Shown here: in pieces, positions 52,690 through 64,000 of the stretch | Layout: each line of letters opens with the position of its first letter | How positions within the stretch are numbered: the first letter of the stretch is position 1 | From: Chaenocephalus aceratus | Lineage: Eukaryota; Chordata; Actinopteri; Perciformes; Channichthyidae | Length of the DNA stretch: 64,000 nt | Assembly: GCA_023974075.1 (NCBI GenBank) | Contig: CM043789.1 | Location: 37,846,613 to 37,910,612 of the forward strand | Reading direction: 5' to 3' | The notes under the pieces: generated by a model | The model's input: only the letters and a program-made list of their open reading frames with translations | What the model was told of the DNA's origin: nothing | The model's database searches: none | Made by a program: the position numbers and the translations under genes

Positions 52690-53121
52690 CCTTTTAGGCC
52701 CCGTCCGTTCAGCTCAAGAAACCTGTCCGTTCACACGAGACAGCTGGAAAACGCTGGAGGCGCTGTAGTACATATGCCGGGCCTGTAAGTGGCGCTGTAC
52801 TTCCGCCACAAAATACACCAAAAGCAGCGAATAAGACCCCCCGAGCATGGTTGCCATGGTTGCCTGGTTGCCCTTCTGGTTATTCTCCATGGTGGATTTA
52901 GTAACATGTAGTTCTCCATGTCCACTTGTTGCTGATGGTTGTGGTAGAGGAGCTGTAGATTTTGCACTAACATCTGTAGCATGGTCAGTAGCGTCTGGAG
53001 CACGAACACAACCCTGTGATCCGCTGTTGTTGTTGTTGGCGAAACGCATCAGCAATGACGCAGGAGAAGTGGGGAGAGGCAGGGCTATGGCGTCATCAAT
53101 TCAGGAAATGATCGTATAGGG
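52690..53121. repeat. Probable transposon fragment, family not identified
   Basis: Starts ggccccgtccgttcagctca, has ttcacacgagacagctggaa and gcgctgtagtac, and ends where the LINE fragment starts. The style is that of fish DNA-transposon ends, but no mirror end was found. Confidence 0.35.
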
Positions 53122-54420
53122 TTGACCACAACATATTGCTAGACCGTCTCGAAAACTGGGTGGGAGTTTCAGCAACAGCTCTGAATTGGTTTAGTTCCTA
53201 CTTAAAGGACAGACAAACTTTATCTCAATAGGCAATTACAAATCAACCATGACAACTATGTCATGCGGGGTTCCTCAAGGCTCCATCTTAGGACCTTTGC
53301 TTTTTAATATCTATATGCTACCACTGGCTCAAATTATTAAAAACAGTGATCAAAGCTATCACATCTATGCAGACGACACCCAGATTTATTTTTTAATTAC
53401 ACCGGGAGACTACTCTCCGATTAGAACACTGAGCAAGTGCATTGAGCACATCACTGACTGGATGACTCAGAACTTTCTCCAATTGAACAAACAAAAAACT
53501 GAGATAATTGTTTTTGGAGCAAAGAAGGACCGATTAAAAGTAATCGCAGAGCTTCAGTCGGCAGACTACAAAGTAACTCATAAAGCTAGAAATCTAGGTG
53601 TAGTGATGGACTCAGACCTGCATTTTAACAGTCGCATTACAACAGTTATTAGGTCTGCATCACCTGAAGAATTTATCTAGGATTTAAAAAAAAACTAATG
53701 TCACAACAGAACTTAGAAAAGCTTATCCATGCTTTCATCTTCAGTAGACTCGACTACTGTAATAGTGTATTCACAGGGCTGACAAAAATCCATCAGAAAG
53801 CTGCAGCTGATTCAGAACGCTGCAGCTCGAGTCCTCACAATCACTAAAAGAGTGGATCACATCAGTGCGGTTCTGAAGTCTTTACACTGGCTTCCAGTCG
53901 ACCAAAGAATTGATTTTAAAATACTATTGCCAGTTTTTAAATCACTAAATGGTTTAGGACCGAGGTATATAAACGATCTCCTGCATAACTATGAACCATC
54001 CAGGAGTCTCAGGTCCTCTGGGTCGGGCCTGCTCTCTGTTCCAAGAATAAGAACTAAACATGGAAAAGCAGCGTTTAGCTATTATGCCCCAACAATCTGG
54101 AACAAATTTCCCGAATCGTGCACGTCTGCTGAAATACTTCCTATTTTCAAATCCAGACTAAAAACATATCTCTTTGCCGCTGCTTTTAATTGAGCTGTTC
54201 ATACTCACACACACTGCAGTATGCCTTTCATTCATGTATTCTGCACCTGCTGAGTTTATTTCTTTATTTCATTATCATTGGTTTTTTATGCCTGTTTTTA
54301 AATGCCATTTAATAATGTGTTTATGCTGTATTTATTCTTAAATGTATTTTGTTTTTATTTTGTAAAGCACTTTGAATTGTCGCCTGCTGAAAGGTGCTAT
54401 ATAAATAAAGCTATTTTACC
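53122..54420 (+). mobile_element. L2-like LINE fragment (reverse transcriptase)
   Basis: Encodes DRLENWVGVSATALNWFSSY, CGVPQGSILGPLLFNIYMLP and the YADDTQIY catalytic motif, and later LHWLPVDQRIDFKIL and KHGKAAFSYYAPTIWNKFP. Frame breaks occur near 53225 and 53650-53850, so it is a dead, 5'-truncated copy. The 3' tail ends gctatataaataaagctatt. The same family is inverted at 62505-63790. Confidence 0.93.
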
Positions 54421-54565
54421 TCTACATTTATATAGCCGAACCCAGATGTGGCGCAGCGGATTGGAGGTGGGGCTTAAGACGATTATAAGTGCACAAGCAC
54501 TTCGAGATTTGTCTTGGCAGATGAGAAGCGCTATATAAATTAAATATATTATTATTATTTACATG
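54421..54565 (+). repeat. Second LINE/SINE tail with (TTA)n
   Basis: gtggcgcagcggattgg, then cacttcgag and gcgctatataaatta, ending in attattattattt. A tail-only insertion directly after the LINE. Confidence 0.6.
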
Positions 54566-55345
54566 CTTTGGGCCCAGATCCCTGGAAGATCCTGGTATTT
54601 TTGTACCCAATAGTAAGGACATTTTTTAATCATGTGCCACTAGCTGCGGGTTTGGAGTCCCGTTCCGCATCAAATGCAAAAACATATGCAATATTTTAAT
54701 CTAAATTAAGAGTCTTTGTATGACTAAACGGGTAACAACTCCAGACTATTTCAGGCCAAGAACTTCTTCTTTATTTACGCTGTGATAGACTTCTTCCTTG
54801 GTGATAAACAAGATAAAACGATTATTAATTCTCAACATTAGGAGAGAACATAATTGCTTGATATTTTGAAACTCTTACTTAATCTTCAGTATACTTGCCT
54901 GCCGTAAATCTCTCTGAGCAGCAGGTGCCCCATATTTCCACTTCTCAGGAGTAATGTGTAAGAAGGCTCATCGATCCTCATTTGCCCATCATTACTCAGT
55001 GTACTCAACACCGAGACTGTCTGAAATCATTTCCTCCTTCACTCATTCAGTTCTCTCTAAATGACACGTACTTAATAGTTAGGCGAGCATTTAAATTCTG
55101 AGAAAATTCTGGCGATCACTGATCCTTTTTGCATTATCACTGAGAGGTGTAGAGTTGCATGACTGTAATTTTTATAGATTCTGACACTAATTTGTGAAAT
55201 TGTAGACCAAAACCCAAATGGCTGACAGTAAATATAGTGTATAACATAATAAATAGGGAGTGTTTTCAGACACAGCTTGAAAGATACATGCTAGCCTTCC
55301 AGGTAAAACAAACAGCCCATAACTTCACTTCTCACTCCTACAATT
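54566..55345. other. Non-coding, nothing recognised
   Basis: Between the LINE tail and the hAT remnant. No feature recognised. Confidence 0.4.
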
Positions 55346-55781
55346 ATTCTACTCAACTCATTTTGTAATGCTTTAAATTGGAGTAATTGCAGCAACGCCT
55401 CACACACTGATTAAGATCTAAAGCTTTAGTGTGTTTTGATTCAATGCTGAGTACAGCCAAACTTGACAGTCTCTTCTCTGTCATTGTAGACCGCAAATAC
55501 CTCAGTCCTTCCGTGTACTTGAGTCCGAATGCTTCTCGTTTTATGCCGTCCCCCTGTTCAAATGAAATCGCAGCCAATCATATTTCGAAGCTCGCGCCAT
55601 TGCCGGGGGAGGGGTTACAAGACTCGCGTCTTGTGCTGCATTCACTTGCACTCGGACATTAGAGATTTTCTCTCATAAATGTCCGATGAGCCACAACTTT
55701 TCTTTCAAAACAAAAATGCCAACTGGGGTGGCAGGGCTATTTTTTAGGGTGGCAGTTGCCACCCCGGTAGAACCGCCCCTG
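55345..55781 (-). pseudogene. hAT transposase 3' remnant with one terminal repeat
   Basis: The minus-strand frame at about 55530-55400 encodes YLRSTMTEKRLSSLAVLSIE SK, the dimerisation end of DUF4371/ZMYM-type hAT transposases. The outer terminus CAGGGGCGGTTCTACCGGGG lies on the minus strand from 55781. The catalytic core is absent, so only fragments remain. The left border is approximate. Confidence 0.7.
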
Positions 55782-55859
55782 ATCCCATCTCCTCATCAAA
55801 TCCAGATCTTCAGCATCATCACCAGTGTCTAGACCCCGGGGGGTTCCCTATATGCTCAC

Positions 55860-57158
55860 TAGTGCTGCGTACCGGTACGCCAAACCGGTACTGGACGTAA
55901 AAAGTTTCGGTTCAAGTCCGGTTAAAACTGGAACGTCGGGAATCGTTACTTGGACTCGCAAAAAAACTAGCAATTACGAATATTCTCCTTCTTGTTCTAA
56001 ACCATCTAAAACCTCCCTGAAGGCAGGAGAGACTGAAAAGAGTCAAGGGAAGCTTATAAAAGTTAACAGCATTTAATTACACAAAAGATGCGGTGGTATA
56101 CAAATGAAATTGCAAAAGGAGGCACTCTCCTCATCTCCCGTCAGCCCAGGTCAGCAGGTAGAAGAGTTCAATTCTTGGCTTGCTCTTCCTGTTGTCATCT
56201 GAGGTCTTCTCCTATTGGCCGGCGTCGTCGGGGGGCGGGTCCAATGCAATTCCTGCAATTCTGTTGCTAAATTACATCCTTCTGGTGTCTGTGGTTATTT
56301 AAACATTCCCTGATCAACGTTATTCAGCGTCAATAAATGAGTGCTAATCCCAGTGTGCTCAGTGTACAACATCACATGTCATTTCACCTTCGATTCACGG
56401 TTTGAAAACGTAGCATTTCGCCACATGCTAATGCTAACCGGAAGTGAAGAATTTTCAGAATAAAAGTATTAAGTCAATAGTGTGAACTTCCGGGTTTTTT
56501 TTAAGAATAAAACTGATTTAAATTCAATAGTGTAATTAATTCAAAATTACGCCATATCAACATTGATTTCAATTTATAACAGTATGTATGTACATCACTA
56601 TGTATGTAGTATGTACTGTATAATGTACACATGTGGAGTTGTAGAAAAGACATGGTGTACTGTACAGACGGTACACTCTGACTGTACAGTCACTACAGTG
56701 TAGCCTATACTGTATAGTAGGTGTGTAATGCGTATAGTCTACTCTACACTCTACCTTTCAGCAACGTTTTAGGGATTTAGGCTCAGTCAGCTCAGGGACT
56801 GTTTGGTTACTTTAGTTTGGTAAATGAAATACATGTTTGAACTGTGTAGTAGTTCACTGTAGTTGCTGTCATAAGTTATTTGTAGACTAAGTGGCAAAAA
56901 GTGTTTTTTTTACATTTGTACTTTGTAGAGAAATGTAGACACAAGTTGGAAGGGAGCATAATAAACCTGATGAGTTTGAATTTGAGTTGATTATGAGTTA
57001 ATTTTCATTTGGTAATTAGCTCACAATAAGTTCACTTTAGTTACTCACACAACTTGACACAAGCCATGGGTTCAGGTCCGGACTTATAAGTCCGAACCTG
57101 AACCTCTGGACTTGAATCCGGACCTGAACCTGAATGTGAGTCCAGGTACGCAGCACTA
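55860..57158. mobile_element. hAT element, non-autonomous, 1,299 bp, perfect 8-bp duplication
   Basis: Ends TAGTGCTGCGTACC, inverted at the right. ATGCTCAC flanks it exactly at 55852-55859 and 57159-57166. No transposase sequence recognised. The interior has a region rich in gtatgta and tgtacagt words at about 56580-56750, and mirrored gtccggac / ggttcaggtcc motifs near the right end. Confidence 0.92.
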
Positions 57159-57236
57159 ATGCTCACGGCTGCATTTCCCCCTTTAGATATACCATTTCAG
57201 GATCGGGGTCTAATCGCCAAAGACTTAACATTTATC

Positions 57237-57480
57237 ATCAGTGGCGGTGGTGGCGAAGTCGATAGAGACTTGGCTTTGCAACTGGAAGGTCACCAGTTCA
57301 AGTCCCGGCAAGACCAAGTGCTACCGAGGTGTCCCTGAGCAAGGCACCGTTCCCCACACGGGGCGCCGGGCGCCGTTCAGAATGGCAGCACACTGCTCCT
57401 AACACTAGGATGGGTCAAATGCAGGGAAACAATTTCCCCACGAGGGATTAATAAAAGTCCATCTTATCATATGACATGTG
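57237..57480 (+). repeat. tRNA-derived SINE
   Basis: The head has a B-box-like AGTTCAAGTCCC at about 57297 and an A-box-like TGGCGAAGTCGATAGAG. The body has cctgagcaaggcaccgttcc and a tail gggattaataaaagtcc. TTATCAT on both sides (about 57228 and 57465) may be the target duplication. The A-box is degenerate, so it is not a working tRNA gene. Confidence 0.7.
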
Positions 57481-59459
<1,979 letters not shown>

Positions 59460-59527
59460 GAGATGTTAAGACATTGAAGCGACACTAGACCCTGAATGGA
59501 GCTTGACTGGGGCTTCTACTGGTCAAG
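59460..59527 (+). other. Candidate exon of the plus-strand gene (probably 5'UTR)
   Basis: 68 bp between acceptor tttctctttccag and donor gtgagc. It contains a short uORF (ATGTTAAGACATTGA) and a second ATG opening MELDWGFYWS that runs through the donor. Neither peptide is recognised. It fits a non-coding leader exon spliced to the 39.2-kb exon across a 20-kb intron, but this is inference. Confidence 0.4.
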
Positions 59528-60291
59528 GTGAGCATGATGAAAAACACCAGTGGTGAGCCTTCAAGGTATTCAGGGAATACCCTGGAACACTCAGATAAAA
59601 CAAACAAAAAAATCGATTTAATTATATAAATAAAATGAATAAATGAGAATGGTATCGGTGTTGTTGATCTGTAACCAGTGTTGGGACTAATGCGTTACAA
59701 ACTAACGCGTTTTGCGGTAACTAATAACGTTACTAGTTACCTATTCCCATTCAGTAATGCCGTTATAGTTACTGTGATTTAAATGGGTGCGTTACTGCGT
59801 TACATTATGTGATCCAACTGAACCGAATCTCCCTGCGGATGTAATTTACAGGCGAATACGGTGATGTCCTCTCACAGTACCATGAAAAAGTGAAAGTGAC
59901 CAGAGAGGAGTGATGATTGGTTAACGCAGGATAACATTTCAGGGTAAGCCAATCCGAGACAGAGTTAGGCGGGTCTTGCCTTATGGGGAAAATACACAGA
60001 CACACAAACACTAGGCTTGTTTGAGACGAGCTGCAGCTCGCCTCGAAAGCAGACGAGAGTAGCCGATCTCAGCCGGGGAGGTCTCAAAAAGCTCGCCTGA
60101 AGTCAGACAGCTCGGAGTCGGCTTCTTCATCTTCTTCTTCTCTCGGTTTTTTGGCGGATTGCAAACAACTTTAAGGTGCATACTACTGCCTCCGGAGTCG
60201 GCTTGACTCGGTTTGCATTTATAAAGAATGCACACATGTGTTTAATCGTTAATGTCAGATATGTACTAAGTAAATACATTTGTTCCTGCTC

Positions 60292-60600
60292 AAGATTAGA
60301 TTCAACTTTATTGTTATTGCACATATTACAGGTACTGAGACAACGAAATGCAGTTTAGCTTCTAACCAGGTGTAACAAGCAGTAAAGTGAAAAGTAATTT
60401 ACACAATCTACAGAATAAAATATAGAACTAATTGAATGATGAATAAACAATGAGGGGTATGAATACACTAGATACACACAGCAGCCTGTGAGCAGTATGA
60501 ACAGTGTATGAATATGCTAAGATAGCCTATATAAAGTATAAAAACGGTAAGCAGTGCAAGTATAGTAGGAGAGTTTCATCAGCAGCACCGGGTAAAAACC
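60292..60600 (-). repeat. LINE/SINE tail inserted in the hAT
   Basis: Reads gattagattcaactttattg onward; the complement is a tail ending caataaagttgaatctaatc, common in fish LINE families. The far border is uncertain. Confidence 0.55.
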
Positions 60601-60875
60601 GCCAATGAGCGCTCAGCTCGAGATACCAGCGAGTCGTTTCCCATCAAGCATTTCGCTTCCGCAGCAGGCGTCTTTGTCCCGCGAGATTTCAACGTCTCAT
60701 GTAGGCGAGCCTCCAGAGCAAGTCGGACAAAATGACTAACCATCATGCAACGTACTAGCAAGACGTTGATCGCAATTGCGCAGGTCTGCGTCAGTCTCGC
60801 TTGTCTCAAACAAGCCTACTTGCTAACACACACACACATACACGGCAACGCCCACCACCAGCACACACACACACA

Positions 60876-61022
60876 ATGGCAGATGCAAGTATCAGCGAGA
60901 GCAGCAGCGCATTTACAACTTGGCGATATAACCACTATTTTCAATTTGTGGGGATAAAGGATGCAACAAATATTACGGTCAAATGTAAACTGTGTGCAGG
61001 ACAGAAAGCATTGTCCACTTGA
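60876..61022 (+). CDS. Truncated hAT BED zinc-finger ORF (49 codons with stop)
   Basis: The ORF begins MADASISESSSAFTTWRYNH and continues YFQFVGIKDATNITVKCKLC AGQKALST before TGA. The KCKLC pair is the first half of a BED finger. The His pair and all of the transposase that follow in full hAT proteins are gone, replaced by the element's 3' untranslated part. A deletion product with no expected catalytic function. Confidence 0.7.
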   Translation: MADASISESSSAFTTWRYNHYFQFVGIKDATNITVKCKLCAGQKALST

Positions 61023-61221
61023 TTGTTGAGGCTACAATAAAGATGCCTGTCAAAATGTCTAAACATATATTTTGTGTTTTATTGTTCCACTACATTTCAT
61101 AATGTACTACATTATAATTGCTACAATGATGGGGAGTTGTCTTTTCTCTTACTGTGCCACAGAACAACACAAACACTTGTATTTTTATTGTTATTATTTT
61201 TAAAGTAAAGTAACTTGTTAC

Positions 61222-62106
61222 TAGGGATGGGAACGATTCATCGAATATTCGAAATTATTATTCAATTATTCATGTATTCGAATATGAGTTCTTATGAATA
61301 TATATATATTTTTTTATTGATTATTTTTTTTGGGAGTGATGCCTAAGTTGATTACATATTATCAAATTTAGCAGGACAGTGCCATAGCTAAATGTGTTGG
61401 ATGACGTCTAAAGGTATGTTTTGCTCCGCTCACCGGTCCCTCACAGCGGGCAGAGCTGCAGGTGCTGATCTCTCTCTCTCGTGTCCGGTTATACTATACT
61501 CGCGTTTATGTCCAAATCCATCAGATCTAGCTAGTTATGGCGCTGGTTCTAGCTAATGATATGGCTGCTGCCCCTCCCTACACGCAGATCACGCGGACTC
61601 AAACCTCATCTTAGGCCCAAATGTGGCGCAAATGAGCTCCGCAGCCGTTGCGAGGTTCTGGCGCTAACAGTTCATGAGCGTGCTCCCCCGCCCCCTGTCA
61701 ACACTCGCGACACATGAGTGGCCAGCCTAAACAACAATAAGCGCTGCTTGGCAACCGTGTGTGGCGGCAAAGTACAGAGACATTTTGACTGGAGAGATTT
61801 AGTTTTGCCGGTATTCAACATATTTTACCAGTCATAGTCCGGTAATTATTTACACTCCAAGAAGAGTCCTACACAACAGACATGGCGTCAAAAAGGAGTA
61901 ATGTGTGGAAATATTTCGACCAGGTTAGTGAGTGCGGTGTAGAGGTCAAACTATGCCAAATTAAACTTATATATACATGCTATACTTTGCTATACCCGCA
62001 ACCTCCGTTCCAGCGGAGAGGATATGTACCTTTCGGTTAACTGGTTAACCGTTTTTTGGGGGGTCGAATATTCGAATATACATTTGCTTTCAAATTCCCT
62101 TCCCTA
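61222..62106 (+). mobile_element. hAT element, 885 bp, nested, perfect 8-bp duplication
   Basis: Same family as 50913-52031, in the opposite orientation. Ends TAGGGATGGGAACG and the inverted TAGGGAAGGGAA. CTTGTTAC flanks it at 61214-61221 and 62107-62114. It carries the MASKRSNVWKYFDQV start at 61882 but has lost the stretch after PAER, so the mini-ORF is broken. Confidence 0.93.
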
Positions 62107-62504
62107 CTTGTTACTAGTTACTTTTATAATTTAGTAACTAATAAAGTAACTAGTTACTTTTTTGAGAGCAGTAACTATAACTATTACTAGTTACTTTTTA
62201 AAAGTAAGGAGCCAAACACTGAATATTACAGTGTTACGTTGATTTGTTTGTCCTTCTCGGACCATGCACTACGCATTTCAGTGGTTTTGTGTTGGAAAAG
62301 AAAGCAACCAATCAGATCTTGTTCTGGGTCTCTGCGTAGAATATCCTTCAACCACGGTATTCTATATCCTTGATATCGGGCCTTCTATCTTAGAGGCCCG
62401 GTAGTTCACTGGCTCGAGACAGTGGATCTAGAGATGAATGCCACAAAGCAATTCATGCAGCTTTATTGTTTTTAACGTTGAAATGGCAAGTGCAGCAGGG
62501 GAAG

Positions 62505-63790
62505 GCAAGGCAAGTTTATTTATATAGCAATATAAAGCAAGGCAATTCAAAGTGCTTTACAAAAAATGAAAGACATTAAGAAAATGGCATTTAAAATCAG
62601 TCATTAAAAAGAAAAGCTAATAAAATAAACATTAAAAGAAATAATACATGGATAAAAGTTACAGTGCAGTCTAAGATATGAATAGTTCAATTAAAAGCAG
62701 CGATAAAAAGAAAAGTCTTCAGCCTGGATTTAAAAGTAGTCAGAGTTGCAGCGGACCTGCAGGTTTCTGGGAGTTTGTTCCAGATATTTGGAGCATAATA
62801 ACTGAACGCTGCTTTACCATGTTTAGTTCTGACTCTGGGGACAGAAAGCTGACCAGTCCCTGAAGACCTGAGAGATCTGGATGGTTCATCATTTAGCAGG
62901 AGGTCAGAAATGTATTTTGGGCCTAAACCATTCAGTGCTTTATAAATCAGCAGCAGTATTTTGAAATCTATTCTTTGACACACAGGAAGCCAGTGTAAAG
63001 ACTTCAGAACAGGAGTGATGTGATCCACTTTCTTAGTGTTAGTGAGGACTCGAGCAGCGGCGTTCTGAATCAGCTGCAGCTTCCTAATAGATTTTTTAGT
63101 GAGACCTGTGAAGACACCATTGCAGTAGTCGAGTCTACTGAAGATAAAAGCATGGACAAGTTTTTCCATATCCTGCTGTGACATTAGTCTTTTAATCCTA
63201 GATATATTCTTTAGGTGATAGTAGGCTGATTTAGTAACTGTTTTAATGTGACTGTTGAAACTCAGGTCAGAGTCCATGACTACACCTAGATTTCTGGCTT
63301 TAACTGTTGTTTTGAACATTGCAGACTGAAGCTCAGCGCTAACTTGTATACGTTCTGCCTTGGCTCCAAAAACCATTACCTCAGTTTTATCTTTGTTTAA
63401 TTGGAGAAAGTTCTGACACATCCAGTCATTGATTTGTTCAATGTTTGAATTGGAGCATAGTCTCCTGGTGAAATTGTTACGTAAATGTGTGTGTCATCTG
63501 CATAGCTATGGTAACTTATTTTGTTGTTTTTCATTATCTGAGCCAGTGGTAGCATGTAGATGTTAAAGAGAAGAGGCCCCAAGATGGAGCCTTGAGGAAC
63601 CCCACATGTCATATTTGTCAACTCAGATGTGTATTTACCTATAGAAACAAAGTTGTTTCTGTCCTTTAAGTAGGATTCAAACCAATTTAGAACTGTTTCC
63701 GAAAGTCCCACCCAGTTTTCCAGTCGGTCTAGTAATATGCTGTGGTCAACAGTGTCAAACGCAGCACTGAGATCGAAGATGAAGTTGTTG
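62505..63790 (-). mobile_element. L2-like LINE fragment, longer open frame
   Basis: A 244-codon frame (63421-62687) encodes NLGVVMDSDLSFNSHIKTVT, LDYCNGVFTGLTKKSIRKLQ and LHWLPVCQRIDFKILLLIYK. An upstream frame (63711-63397) carries CGVPQGSILGPLLFNIYMLP and YADDTHIY. The two are joined by a frame break near 63440. It continues at least to 63790 with EDFIFDLSAAFDTVDHSI-like sequence on the minus strand. 5'-truncated, and less decayed than the copy at 53122-54420. The tail sits at 62505-62560. Confidence 0.93.
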
Positions 63791-64000
63791 CTGAATTGTT
63801 GTGAGTACCCTTTTCAAGATGACAATTCAGTGAAAAGACGGACATTATAACGCCAGGGGGGGGCGGCGGCGGGGGGTGTGTTTCTGCAGAAGGTCCAGTT
63901 GTGATAGACACGGTTCGCCCCTGAAAAACACACACTTGCCAGGTAGACAGTCTGTCAAAAAATTAAGAAATGGTATTATTTTTAACTATGATATGTTGTA
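63791..64000. other. Non-coding, right edge
   Basis: Contains a G/C-rich run at about 63856-63878. No feature recognised. Confidence 0.4.

Larger units (their letters stand above)
59676..62221 (+). mobile_element. hAT element (CAGTGTTGGG ends) split by a second hAT and a LINE tail
   Basis: Left end CAGTGTTGGGACTAATGCG; right end gagccaaacactg. The taactagttac-type subterminal repeats on both arms mark the family. It encodes only a truncated BED finger at 60876-61022. Insertions: LINE-type tail at about 60292-60600 and the hAT at 61222-62106. The flanking 8 bp do not match exactly, so the ends may be slightly misplaced or old. Confidence 0.8.

Noticed and set aside
53249..54193. A working reverse-transcriptase gene
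   Set aside because: At least two frame breaks and a missing 5' half; a dead LINE copy.
57237..57330. A tRNA gene
   Set aside because: The B-box is tRNA-like, but the A-box is degenerate, no cloverleaf can be drawn, and a SINE body and tail follow directly.

Overview
The window is vertebrate nuclear DNA, almost certainly from a ray-finned (teleost) fish, probably a percomorph. The genes have GT-AG introns. Their proteins match vertebrate DIDO1 and ZMYND8 closely. The introns and intergenic DNA carry typical fish repeats: L2-like LINE tails, hAT and TTAA-flanked MITEs, tRNA-derived SINEs and long (CA)n runs. There are no bacterial-type operons, CRISPR arrays, rRNA genes or intact tRNA genes.

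Left part (1-15,480, minus strand): dido1, a chromatin reader and transcription-elongation factor. Two 5'UTR exons and eleven coding exons (about 1,301 codons) could be chained with consistent splice phases. They cover the PHD finger, a small Cys-rich module and the TFIIS-like central domain. The SPOC domain and C-terminus lie beyond the left edge.

Middle (about 15,610-33,690+, minus strand): zmynd8, complete. Twenty coding exons chain in phase to a 1,194-residue PHD-bromodomain-PWWP-MYND protein. Its probable 3' end lies just upstream of the dido1 promoter, so the two chromatin-reader genes are tandem neighbours. In human they are far apart on chromosome 20q.

Right part (about 33.7-64 kb): no protein-coding exon can be recognised. 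Two promoter-like blocks on the plus strand (about 36.7 kb and 39.1-39.2 kb) carry YY1-like motifs at candidate splice donors. A 68-bp candidate exon lies at 59,460-59,527. Together they suggest the 5' untranslated region and long first intron of a plus-strand gene. By synteny this may be ncoa3, but the sequence does not prove it.

Repeats: at least four hAT-type elements show perfect 8-bp target duplications. One is nested inside another hAT, and one encodes a miniature ORF joining the two ends of a transposase. There are three TTAA-terminal MITE families (five copies), a near-perfect hairpin MITE, three L2-like LINE fragments and a tRNA-type SINE. The points most worth following are a MITE remnant that reaches a zmynd8 splice donor, ZNF143-like sites inside dido1 intronic MITEs, a coding minisatellite in dido1, and the fused mini-transposase ORF. 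I did not find a convincing new multi-gene system. Exon borders come from reading splice signals and codon phase by eye and have not been tested against transcripts.
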